From NCBI GenBank assembly GCA_022361315.1, contig JAKSBB010000374.1:1-6605 (forward strand): a DNA stretch of 6,605 bases. Reading direction: 5' to 3'. The position numbers and the translations under genes are program-made. The notes beneath the pieces were generated by a model. That model was given only the letters and a program-made list of their open reading frames with translations, did no database searches and had not been told where the DNA came from. Origin of the DNA: Desulfobacterales bacterium. GTDB taxonomy: Bacteria > Desulfobacterota > Desulfobacteria > Desulfobacterales > Desulfobacteraceae. Shown here one piece after another: positions 1-6,374 of this stretch (positions are counted from its first letter, which is position 1; each line of letters starts with the position of its first letter).

Positions 1-171
1 AACCAGGATTAGGGTCGAGGCCATATAGGTCTCGGTTGCCAGCAGGGTGGCGGCAAGCCCCAAAGTAATTGAGATGCACAGTGGTACAAGTATCAGCCAT
101 CTTCGTCTGACAATAATGTCCAGAACCTGTTCCGGCTTTATTTGAGTGGACGATTGAAAAGGTTCAGGCAT
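1..171 (-). CDS. Wzz-type polysaccharide chain-length determinant, N-terminal part (truncated by window edge)
   Basis: Only the first 57 codons are present; the gene runs off the left edge. The ATG is at 169-171, with only a weak GGAAA-like ribosome site upstream. The protein opens with a short soluble stretch (residues 1-21), then a basic RRRW cluster at 22-25, a hydrophobic segment at about 25-45, and a TYMASTLILV stretch at 48-57. A short cytoplasmic N-terminus, an arginine-flanked first membrane helix and a following Y-x-A-(S/T) strand are typical of Wzz/GNVR polysaccharide co-polymerases, which set the chain length of exported polysaccharide at the inner membrane. Because the gene follows a PEP-CTERM protein and a TPR lipoprotein on the same strand, I infer the subfamily found in exosortase (XrtA) exopolysaccharide loci. 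The diagnostic C-terminal part is outside the window, so the subfamily is not proven. Another membrane protein with a similar start is the main alternative. Confidence 0.72.
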   Translation of the reverse strand, partial: MPEPFQSSTQIKPEQVLDIIVRRRWLILVPLCISITLGLAATLLATETYMASTLILV

Positions 172-297
172 AAACGTTTCCGGCGGGTTCAAATTTTTTC
201 AGGTGTCGATGATTCCGGGTCATCACACATAACAAAAGGTCTAAGGTCGGTAGCCGGTATTCGTCTCTGTCCACCGACCAGTCGATACACGTCACCT
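172..297. other. intergenic region between PEP-CTERM gene and chain-length determinant
   Basis: This 126-base gap holds no convincing gene. It contains two inverted repeats: GGTCGGT/ACCGACC (245-251 and 273-279) and a weaker GATGA-N7-TCATC (208-224). I found no convincing sigma70 promoter for the downstream minus-strand gene, so transcription from the PEP-CTERM gene probably continues through, perhaps modulated by the hairpin. Confidence 0.5.
245..279 (-). repeat. 7-bp inverted repeat, possible attenuator hairpin
   Basis: GGTCGGT at 245-251 is a perfect inverted match to ACCGACC at 273-279, with a 21-base loop. It lies just after the stop codon of the PEP-CTERM gene (298) on the minus strand. 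In that direction the arm is followed by TTAGACCTTTTG, so there are only four Ts and it is not a standard intrinsic terminator. It could reduce read-through or protect the 3' end of the upstream message. It may also be chance. Confidence 0.4.
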
Positions 298-1113
298 TTA
301 ATCTCTGCGTCGAATCCGGGATAACCCTAAAACCCCAAGCCCGAGAAGTACCATGGTGGATGGCTCCGGTACCGGATTGGCAGGATTGTAGGTATAATTT
401 TCAGATACCAGAAGCCCGTCGTTTCCACATTCCATAGTCCAGTAAAGGTTCAGGGTCCGATCGGTACCACGAAACAACTGGCTCAGGTTGTCGGACAATG
501 TATCCAGATTGATGGCCGCCTCAAGTACATCACCGGGATTCCGGTTATTATCATCCCTGTAAGCGATGGCCGCCTCAAAGTTATCCGGTCCCTCACCGCT
601 GGTCTGGCTGTATTTATAATCTTCCACGTAAGCGGTATAAGGGGAGTTCTCCGGATGGGTCACGGCCTTCTGCCAGTCACCCGGATCATTTAATTCAAAA
701 AAGGTAAAGGTCACTTCCCCGTCTGTCATCTGGAAGTCGATACCGGCTTCATAGGAACCGTCTCCGTTGAAATCAAATGCGAAATCACCGGGATCTATGT
801 AGTAATTTCCATAGGACTGGGTAACACCGTACTCATCTTTACGGTACTCCCATCGGTTGGTCCGCCAACCGCCGTCCAATTGGTAATCCGTCTGAATCCC
901 AAGGTACAGCATGTTGTCATCAATCATCAGTCCCAGCCGCTCCACATCGTAATCCTCACCATCCGAATTACCGTACTCCACGGTTTCCAGACCATTCCAT
1001 TCGCTGTTTTTCATTCTGCCGTCGATACTGTCCAATGAGGGTGCCGCTGCAGAGATGCCAATCCATGCCAGCAACAGGAATGTTGCTCCGGCTATGCATT
1101 TGATGTGCTTCAT
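298..1113 (-). CDS. secreted PEP-CTERM sorting domain protein
   Basis: The protein has 271 residues. The ATG at 1113 is preferred over one 14 codons upstream (1155) because it has a good AAGGA ribosome site eight bases before it and begins a clean signal peptide (residues 1-24: KHIK, hydrophobic core, then SAAA before P25). The C-terminus is a textbook PEP-CTERM signal: VPEPST at 248-253, a hydrophobic segment at about 254-264, and the basic tail RIRRR at 266-270. In known exosortase systems such tails are recognised and cleaved in the inner membrane during delivery to the cell surface or extracellular matrix. The mature part is acidic and opens with LDSIDG...SEW, which resembles the start of CBM9/DOMON-like beta-sandwich domains. 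It carries a DxNxDG loop (D114, N116, D118, G119) that may bind calcium, and a WTMECGND block at 225-232 with the only cysteine of the mature chain. The biological role is unknown. The gene lies 82 bases after the TPR lipoprotein gene and is probably a substrate of the locus-encoded exosortase. Confidence 0.93.
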   Translation of the reverse strand: MKHIKCIAGATFLLLAWIGISAAAPSLDSIDGRMKNSEWNGLETVEYGNSDGEDYDVERLGLMIDDNMLYLGIQTDYQLDGGWRTNRWEYRKDEYGVTQSYGNYYIDPGDFAFDFNGDGSYEAGIDFQMTDGEVTFTFFELNDPGDWQKAVTHPENSPYTAYVEDYKYSQTSGEGPDNFEAAIAYRDDNNRNPGDVLEAAINLDTLSDNLSQLFRGTDRTLNLYWTMECGNDGLLVSENYTYNPANPVPEPSTMVLLGLGVLGLSRIRRRD

Positions 1114-1120
1114 AGTAAGA

Positions 1121-1126
1121 ATCCTT
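1121..1126 (-). promoter_or_regulatory. ribosome binding site deciding the PEP-CTERM protein start
   Basis: AAGGAT on the minus strand, eight bases from the ATG at 1113. It supports the shorter protein; the alternative ATG at 1155 would place a stretch of 14 residues in front of a canonical signal peptide. Confidence 0.8.
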
Positions 1127-1157
1127 AATTCGTGTGTTAAATTCAAACCATACACGT

Positions 1158-1186
1158 ATTATTATTCAGGCATGTACGATTGTCCA
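1158..1186 (-). promoter_or_regulatory. candidate sigma70-type promoter for the PEP-CTERM gene
   Basis: On the minus strand TGGACA (1181-1186, five of six to the -35 consensus) is followed after exactly 17 bases by AATAAT (1158-1163, five of six to the -10 consensus). Transcription would start near 1151 and leave a leader of about 38 bases containing the AAGGAT ribosome site. This suggests that the PEP-CTERM gene can be expressed apart from the TPR lipoprotein gene. It is a prediction from pattern only. Confidence 0.55.
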
Positions 1187-1195
1187 GCCGGCCTT

Positions 1196-3547
1196 TTAGT
1201 TCAGGATTTTCCGGGCGGCATCCGCCCCCTCGAAATCCGAATCAAGGCTCAGGGCTTTCTTCAGGTGTTTTCTGGCCTTTTCGTATGCCTTGGTCATATA
1301 CAATGCCATTCCGTAGTGATACTGCAGTATCGCATTCTCGGGGTCCAGTTTCAACCCCTCTTCAAATTCTGCCAGCGCATTGTGGTAGCTGCCCTTCAAA
1401 TAATAGATCCATCCCAGGGTATCCAAAACATCCGGATTATCCGGCGCCAGGGTTCTGGCTGTCTGGGCCAGCCGAAACGCTTCCTCAAGTCCATCCTGTT
1501 TTCCGGTCAAAAGGAACGCCAAGTTATTCGTTGCCAGCGTATTTCTGGAATCCAGTGCCAGCACCCGGCGATAATACCGTTCCGCCTTCACTGCATCGCC
1601 CTTTGCATCCCATATCATTGCCATCCCCATCAAGGCAGGCAGATAGCTTTCCGCCACCGCTTCCACTGCCTGGTATTGTTCCAGGGCATTCTCCCTGTCT
1701 CCCCTGCCGAGCCAATACCGGGCCAGCCGCATGCGCGGCCGGATAAATTCGGGATCGGCATTCACTGCGGCCTTAAATGCGCCCTTTGCCTCATGTACCC
1801 GCCCCTCGGCCAGAAAAACTTCCCCCCGCAAATGATTAAAGAACGCAGCGGCATCTTCCCCGGCCTTTCCGGCGGATTGATCAATCAAGGCCAGAGCCTG
1901 GGCGTAGGATTGCCGTTGGATATAAATGCGGTTGATTTCCTCAATCAATCCTATGGCGGTCGGATCCCTGTCATACGCCTTTTTAAAATAGAAGGCGGCC
2001 TGTTCGGTATCCCCCTCATTTTTATAGAAGAATCCCAAACGAATATATGCCGGAACATATTCGGGCTGCTCACGAATAATAGCCTTTAAAATCTGTTCTG
2101 CCTTCCCGGGGTTTCCCTCCAGCATGTGAATACCTGCCAGGATATTCATGGTCAGGTGATCCGGGGCGCCCAACTCCAGTATCTCATCCACCTGCTCTCT
2201 GGCTTTATCCGCCCGTTTTTCCATTAAATACTGCACAGCCAGGGCTCTGCGGGCTTCAACCAGCCGCGGATCAATGGTGACTGCAGCAATCAGGTTCTCA
2301 CGGATCTGATTTTTTTCAAATTCCTCCGGATTATCCAGCATTCCCGCAGCCGCCCTGAATATCCGCTGTTCGGGCCGGTCTGAGGCCCCCCGCTCCTGAA
2401 TGCAGATCGCCCTGAAATAAAAGGCTTTGGCGTGGAACCGGTTGATGGCCAGTACCTGGTCAAATAGGTCTAAAGCAGTTTTGAAATTCCCTTTGGCCAT
2501 CAGGATGCGTCCCTTCTGAAACAGGGCATCGGCATCATGATTTTTCAACGCCAGCGCTTTTTCAACGGCGGATTCCGCCGCCGGGATATCCCCAAAGTGC
2601 TGATGCACCCGGGACACCCCGATGAGGAGAATCCGTTTCATAGCGGGTCTGTTGCCTAAACTCTCCAGGGCCTGATTCAGGAGGTCAACGGCTTGCTGCG
2701 GACTGTTTTCCCGGGTGAAAAACCTGGCCAGGGCCATGATCGGAAACACCTCTCCCGGGGCAACATCCATAGCCTTTTGATAATATGCCTCAGCCTGTTC
2801 CGATTCTCCCCTGCTTTCATAGAAGCGGGCCATGTCGTTGTATTTCACGGCCGGTATCCCCGGGGTGGTCACCACTTTAGCCATCAACTCAGCAACCTTG
2901 TCCGCCCTGCCCTGAACCGTATACAATCGGACCAGCCCCATATAGGCATCCCTGGACCCCGCATCCAGAGAGATAGCCTTTTTGAAAAAGACTTCAGCCT
3001 GACTTACTTTTTTTGTTTTCACAAAAAGCTGGGCCAGGGCAAGGAGGGTCTGGATATTATCGGGATCAATGGTCTCAGCCTTCTTCAGTGTATCTATGGC
3101 TGCAACGAAATCCCGTTCCCGGATCTGGACACCGGACAAAAGATGAAGGGCATTTACGGAATTCGGATCCACAGCCCTGGCTTTGGTGATTTGGGCCCTG
3201 GCTTCCAGAAGCCGTTCTGTGCGGGTATATATCTGGGCCAGCCGGAGATACGGCTCAATCCTGTCGGGATTGGTTTGTGCCGCCAGGGTGTAATACCGGA
3301 TCGCCGCATCAACCTTATTCATCAAGATATAGGTTTCAGCCAGCTCAAACAACGCAACGTCACTGTCCGGATCAAGTTCCAGCGCATTTTTATATTCGAT
3401 CAGGGCGGTTTCAGGTTTTTGGGCGGCAACCAATTGCCGGGCACTGTCAATGTACTTGGCAGCCCTGTCGCTGTTGCTGTCGGCGCAGCCGAAAAGAACA
3501 CCTACCACCAGAATCAAAATGCAGACAATTTTCGATACCGCAGACAC
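1196..3547 (-). CDS. large TPR-repeat lipoprotein, PrsT-like (PEP-CTERM/exosortase locus)
   Basis: A 783-residue protein starting with GTG at 3547; the codon two before it in frame is TAA, so no longer start exists, and an AAGGCGG ribosome site lies six bases upstream. The N-terminus is a lipoprotein signal: hydrophobic residues 7-20, then the lipobox LFGC with C21 as the lipidated residue. From about residue 28 to 772 it is nearly all tetratricopeptide repeats, about 20 units of 34 residues with the usual A-x-x-x-A-x-x-x-DP pattern. Regularity breaks at about 385-430, where a longer linker (ERGASDRPEQ...) interrupts the array. The C-terminal units contain NNLAFLL and DTLGW, typical of this class. 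TPR arrays bind proteins; PrsT-type lipoproteins are consistently found in XrtA exopolysaccharide loci and are thought to help assembly or export at the periplasmic face, but their mechanism is not settled. The neighbouring PEP-CTERM gene and chain-length determinant support that assignment. It is shorter than the roughly 900 residues I expect for PrsT, so a related TPR lipoprotein is the alternative. Confidence 0.88.
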   Translation of the reverse strand: MSAVSKIVCILILVVGVLFGCADSNSDRAAKYIDSARQLVAAQKPETALIEYKNALELDPDSDVALFELAETYILMNKVDAAIRYYTLAAQTNPDRIEPYLRLAQIYTRTERLLEARAQITKARAVDPNSVNALHLLSGVQIRERDFVAAIDTLKKAETIDPDNIQTLLALAQLFVKTKKVSQAEVFFKKAISLDAGSRDAYMGLVRLYTVQGRADKVAELMAKVVTTPGIPAVKYNDMARFYESRGESEQAEAYYQKAMDVAPGEVFPIMALARFFTRENSPQQAVDLLNQALESLGNRPAMKRILLIGVSRVHQHFGDIPAAESAVEKALALKNHDADALFQKGRILMAKGNFKTALDLFDQVLAINRFHAKAFYFRAICIQERGASDRPEQRIFRAAAGMLDNPEEFEKNQIRENLIAAVTIDPRLVEARRALAVQYLMEKRADKAREQVDEILELGAPDHLTMNILAGIHMLEGNPGKAEQILKAIIREQPEYVPAYIRLGFFYKNEGDTEQAAFYFKKAYDRDPTAIGLIEEINRIYIQRQSYAQALALIDQSAGKAGEDAAAFFNHLRGEVFLAEGRVHEAKGAFKAAVNADPEFIRPRMRLARYWLGRGDRENALEQYQAVEAVAESYLPALMGMAMIWDAKGDAVKAERYYRRVLALDSRNTLATNNLAFLLTGKQDGLEEAFRLAQTARTLAPDNPDVLDTLGWIYYLKGSYHNALAEFEEGLKLDPENAILQYHYGMALYMTKAYEKARKHLKKALSLDSDFEGADAARKILN

Positions 3548-3553
3548 TGTTTA

Positions 3554-3560
3554 CCGCCTT
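3554..3560 (-). promoter_or_regulatory. ribosome binding site for the GTG start of the TPR lipoprotein
   Basis: AAGGCGG on the minus strand, six bases before the GTG at 3547. Together with the in-frame TAA immediately upstream of the GTG and the signal peptide right after it, this fixes the start. Confidence 0.65.
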
Positions 3561-3609
3561 TTATTTACTTATCCCGTCACCGAGGGACAGTCATTGATTC
3601 AGAAACCAT

Positions 3610-3623
3610 CATACTAAAGTATG
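3610..3623. promoter_or_regulatory. palindrome in divergent promoter region, candidate operator
   Basis: CATACT-AA-AGTATG is a perfect six-base inverted repeat around a two-base centre, followed on the plus strand by a G tract (3623-3629). It overlaps the candidate -10 element of the minus-strand TPR gene and lies 20 bases upstream of the pepN -35 element. Its position suits a repressor or dual regulator, but no binding protein can be named from sequence alone. Confidence 0.4.
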
Positions 3624-3639
3624 GGGGGGTAAAAATCAA
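3611..3639 (-). promoter_or_regulatory. candidate promoter for the TPR lipoprotein gene
   Basis: On the minus strand TTGATT (3634-3639) and TAGTAT (3611-3616) are 17 bases apart; each matches four of six consensus positions. The predicted start is near 3604, giving a leader of about 57 bases. The spacer carries a run of seven Cs. The -10 element lies inside the palindrome at 3610-3623, so a protein bound there would be expected to affect this promoter. Confidence 0.4.
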
Positions 3640-3642
3640 GAA

Positions 3643-3671
3643 TTGACAAGAGTTCCGGCCGGCTTTATTTT
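3643..3671 (+). promoter_or_regulatory. pepN promoter, probably giving a leaderless mRNA
   Basis: A perfect TTGACA (3643-3648) is followed after exactly 17 bases by TATTTT (3666-3671, four of six to consensus). The expected start of transcription is at about 3677-3680, and the pepN ATG begins at 3680. The spacer includes the GC-rich palindrome CCGGCCGG (3655-3662). The region before the ATG is pyrimidine-rich and has no purine-rich ribosome site, which agrees with leaderless initiation. Confidence 0.6.
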
Positions 3672-3679
3672 TTCTCATT

Positions 3680-6289
3680 ATGACCACACACAAGACAAAA
3701 TACCTCAAAGATTATCGGCCCTATCCCTTCAATGTCGAGCACATTGATTTAAAATTTCACATTTATGACGACCATACAGAGGTGGTTTCAACGCTTTCCA
3801 TCTCTAAACATCCGGATTTTGCCGACGGATCAACACCTTTGGTTCTGGACAAGGCAGCCTACGAAATCACTTCAGTGGTGGCCGGCGGCATGGTCCTACT
3901 CCCCGGTGAGTATTCATCTGACGAAGACACCTTTCGGCTTGCCAGTACACCCGAGAGTTTCGAGCTTGAAATCACAGCCGTTCTGAAACCGGAAGAAAAC
4001 ACCTCCCTTGAAGGACTTTACCGGTCGGGCCCGGTATTGTGTACCCAGTGCGAAGCCGAAGGGTTCCGAAAAATCACCCCCTACCCGGACCGGCCGGATG
4101 TGATGGCACGGTTCACCTGCACCATCATTGCAGACAAAACCAAATACCCACTTCTGCTTTCCAACGGAAACCCAACCGGATCGGGAGATCTCGACGACAA
4201 CCGGCATTGGGTCAGATGGGAAGACCCCCATAAAAAGCCTGCCTATCTCTTTGCCCTGGTGGCAGGTGATCTTGCCGTCCTTGAAGACGAATTCACCACC
4301 ATGTCCGGGCGTAAGGTAGATCTAAAAATCTACTCCGAAGAAAAAAACATAGACAAATGCGGCCATGCCATGACCGCGTTGAAAGACTCTATGCGGTGGG
4401 ATGAAGAACGCTTCGGCAGGGAATACGACCTGGATCTCTACCAGATCGTTGCCATCAACGATTTCAATGCCGGTGCCATGGAGAACAAGGGGTTGAACAT
4501 ATTTAACGCCAAGTATGTGCTGGCAGACCCGGCCACGGCAACCGACGATGATTTCATGGGTGTCCAGGGGGTCATTGCCCATGAATACTTCCACAACTGG
4601 ACCGGTAACCGGATTACCCTGAAGAACTGGTTTCAGCTCAGTTTGAAAGAAGGCTTGACCGTATTCCGCGACCAGGAGTTTTCCTCAGATATGAATTCCA
4701 GATCTGTAAAACGAATCGCCGACGTGAGAAACCTGAGGAGTTTTCAATTTCCGGAAGACGACGGTCCAATGACCCATCCCGTCCGGCCGGATGCCTATAT
4801 CAAGATGGACAACTTCTACACCATGACCGTTTATGAGAAGGGGGCTGAAGTCGTCCGGATGATATACCAGCTTCTTGGACAGGACGGATTCCGCAGGGGA
4901 ATGGATCTTTACTTTGACCGGTTCGACGGCATGGCCGTCACTGTGGAAGATTTTCTGGATGTAATGGCGGAGGTATCCGGAAAAGACCTGACCCAGTTCC
5001 ACCGCTGGTACACCCAGTCGGGCACTCCGACGGTTACCATGGAAAGAGAATACAACACCGAAGGCCGCACCCTTTCCCTGACTTTTACCCAATCCACCAC
5101 ACCGGACAGGAACCAGGATGAAAAGGTGCCGCTTCATATCCCCGTAGCCTTAGGTTTCATTGACAGTCATGGCAATGCCGTTCCCGGGGAAACAGATCTT
5201 ATTGAGCTGAAAACGGAAAAAGAAACCTTTGTCTTTGAAGATATGCCGGAAGACACCTACCCTTCCGTTTTCAGGCAGTTATCCGCACCGGTACGGCTGG
5301 AGACGGATTTCTCGGATCAAGACCTGGCCTTTCTCATGGCCGGAGACAATGACGAGTTCAACCAATGGGATGCGGCCCAGACACTCTTTGTAAACGAAAT
5401 CAAGCAACTTGTGACGGCCATACAGGACGCCACCCCCCTGGCAGTCAGCCGGAACCTGATCCAGGCGTTTACCGCTGCCCTTACCGATGAAGATAAAGAC
5501 CGGGCATTCCTTGCAAAGGCGCTTGCCCTGCCCCAGGAAACCGAGATCCGGGATCATTATAAAACGGTGGATGTGGATGCCATTCACAATGCAAGGCGTT
5601 TTCTGAAACAGACCCTTGCCGATGAAGCGAAGCCGGCACTGATGGACATTTACCAGCGATGCACCGGCAGTGATCCCACATCTCTGTCACACCAGGCCAT
5701 GGCAGACCGGAGCTTAAAGAATCTTTGCCTGTCTTACCTGGCAAGTGCGGGGACCACGGAAGGAAGCGCGCTTTTGACCTCTCAGTTTGAAACGGCCCGC
5801 AACATGACCGATGAGTTTGCCGCCTTCCGGCTGATGGTCCGGATGGATGAAGACCTGAGAGGAAAGGCCGTCCGGGAATTTTACGACAAGTGGCAGAACC
5901 AGGCATTGGTGCTGGACAAATGGTTCGCGGCCCAGGCGGCGTCTCCACTGGCAGACACCCTTGAACAGGTAAGGGCCCTGACCGAGCATCCGGATTTCAG
6001 CATGGCCAATCCCAATAAGGTAAGGGCACTGGTCTTCGCATTTGCAATGCAAAACCCCAGCCATTTCCACCGGGTAGACGGCGCAGGTTACCGTTATGTT
6101 ATGGAACGCATCCTGGCCTTAGATAAACTCAATCACAATGTGGCTGCCAGGCTGGCCGGTTGTTTCAACCTGTGGAAACGATACGACGACGCAAGACAGG
6201 CGCATATGAAAACGGCACTGGAAACCATTGCAGGCACAAAAGGTCTTTCCAAAAATGTGTATGAAATTGTTTCCCGCGCACTGGAGTAA
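3680..6289 (+). CDS. pepN: aminopeptidase N (M1 family zinc metallopeptidase)
   Basis: A complete 869-residue protein, almost the same length as E. coli PepN (870). It removes N-terminal amino acids from peptides, mainly in the cytoplasm, in the final steps of protein turnover; no signal peptide is present, as expected. The catalytic elements are intact: exopeptidase motif GAMEN at 265-269, zinc site HEYFH at 301-305 with the third ligand E324 in LKEGLT, and the transition-state tyrosine Y385 in VYEKGAE. All are shifted by four residues from the E. coli numbering. The order is an N-terminal beta domain (about 1-190), the thermolysin-like catalytic domain (about 190-440), a small beta domain starting near SGTPTVTM (about 445-545), and a helical C-terminal domain to the end, which matches the bacterial PepN type. 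The ATG at 3680 lacks a ribosome site and sits just downstream of a strong promoter. It is transcribed alone: the upstream gene is divergent and a terminator follows. No frameshift or missing residue is apparent. Confidence 0.98.
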   Translation: MTTHKTKYLKDYRPYPFNVEHIDLKFHIYDDHTEVVSTLSISKHPDFADGSTPLVLDKAAYEITSVVAGGMVLLPGEYSSDEDTFRLASTPESFELEITAVLKPEENTSLEGLYRSGPVLCTQCEAEGFRKITPYPDRPDVMARFTCTIIADKTKYPLLLSNGNPTGSGDLDDNRHWVRWEDPHKKPAYLFALVAGDLAVLEDEFTTMSGRKVDLKIYSEEKNIDKCGHAMTALKDSMRWDEERFGREYDLDLYQIVAINDFNAGAMENKGLNIFNAKYVLADPATATDDDFMGVQGVIAHEYFHNWTGNRITLKNWFQLSLKEGLTVFRDQEFSSDMNSRSVKRIADVRNLRSFQFPEDDGPMTHPVRPDAYIKMDNFYTMTVYEKGAEVVRMIYQLLGQDGFRRGMDLYFDRFDGMAVTVEDFLDVMAEVSGKDLTQFHRWYTQSGTPTVTMEREYNTEGRTLSLTFTQSTTPDRNQDEKVPLHIPVALGFIDSHGNAVPGETDLIELKTEKETFVFEDMPEDTYPSVFRQLSAPVRLETDFSDQDLAFLMAGDNDEFNQWDAAQTLFVNEIKQLVTAIQDATPLAVSRNLIQAFTAALTDEDKDRAFLAKALALPQETEIRDHYKTVDVDAIHNARRFLKQTLADEAKPALMDIYQRCTGSDPTSLSHQAMADRSLKNLCLSYLASAGTTEGSALLTSQFETARNMTDEFAAFRLMVRMDEDLRGKAVREFYDKWQNQALVLDKWFAAQAASPLADTLEQVRALTEHPDFSMANPNKVRALVFAFAMQNPSHFHRVDGAGYRYVMERILALDKLNHNVAARLAGCFNLWKRYDDARQAHMKTALETIAGTKGLSKNVYEIVSRALE

Positions 6290-6306
6290 TCTCTAAGAAA
6301 AAGCTT

Positions 6307-6345
6307 AAAAAAAACCCGGAAGAGATTCTGCTCTCCCGGGTTTTT
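6307..6345. terminator. bidirectional intrinsic terminator between pepN and the epimerase gene
   Basis: A strong hairpin: AAAAACCCGG (6310-6319) pairs with CCGGGTTTTT (6336-6345), and after one A/C mismatch AGAG (6321-6324) pairs with CTCT (6331-6334) around the six-base loop ATTCTG. The plus-strand arm ends in five Ts (then ATTT). On the minus strand the eight As at 6307-6314 give a T tract. It can therefore end both pepN and the converging epimerase transcript. Confidence 0.9.
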
Positions 6346-6374
6346 ATTTGTCAGTCGATGGAATTTTTTTGAAC

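Noticed and set aside
142..324. Plus-strand 60-codon frame in the left intergenic region
   Set aside because: Very basic, low-complexity translation without ribosome site; it overlaps the start of the chain-length determinant and the PEP-CTERM tail on the other strand.
1168..1186. Sigma54-type promoter (TGG...TGC) upstream of the PEP-CTERM gene
   Set aside because: GG and GC are separated by 12 bases instead of the required 10, so the -24/-12 geometry is wrong. The sigma70-like hexamers in the same place fit better.
1055..2089. Long plus-strand open frame (344 codons) opposite the TPR lipoprotein and the start of the PEP-CTERM gene
   Set aside because: The translation is rich in Cys, Ile, Pro, His and Gly with no domain pattern, it spans two real minus-strand genes, and has no ribosome site. 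It is a shadow of the TPR coding sequence.
2693..3646. Plus-strand open frame (317 codons) opposite the N-terminal half of the TPR lipoprotein
   Set aside because: It is antisense to a clear lipoprotein signal and regular TPR units, has no recognisable motif, and runs into the divergent promoter region.
4685..5137. Minus-strand open frame (150 codons) inside pepN, and the other antisense frames within 3914-6070
   Set aside because: All lie opposite well-conserved pepN coding sequence, lack ribosome sites and show no protein family pattern.
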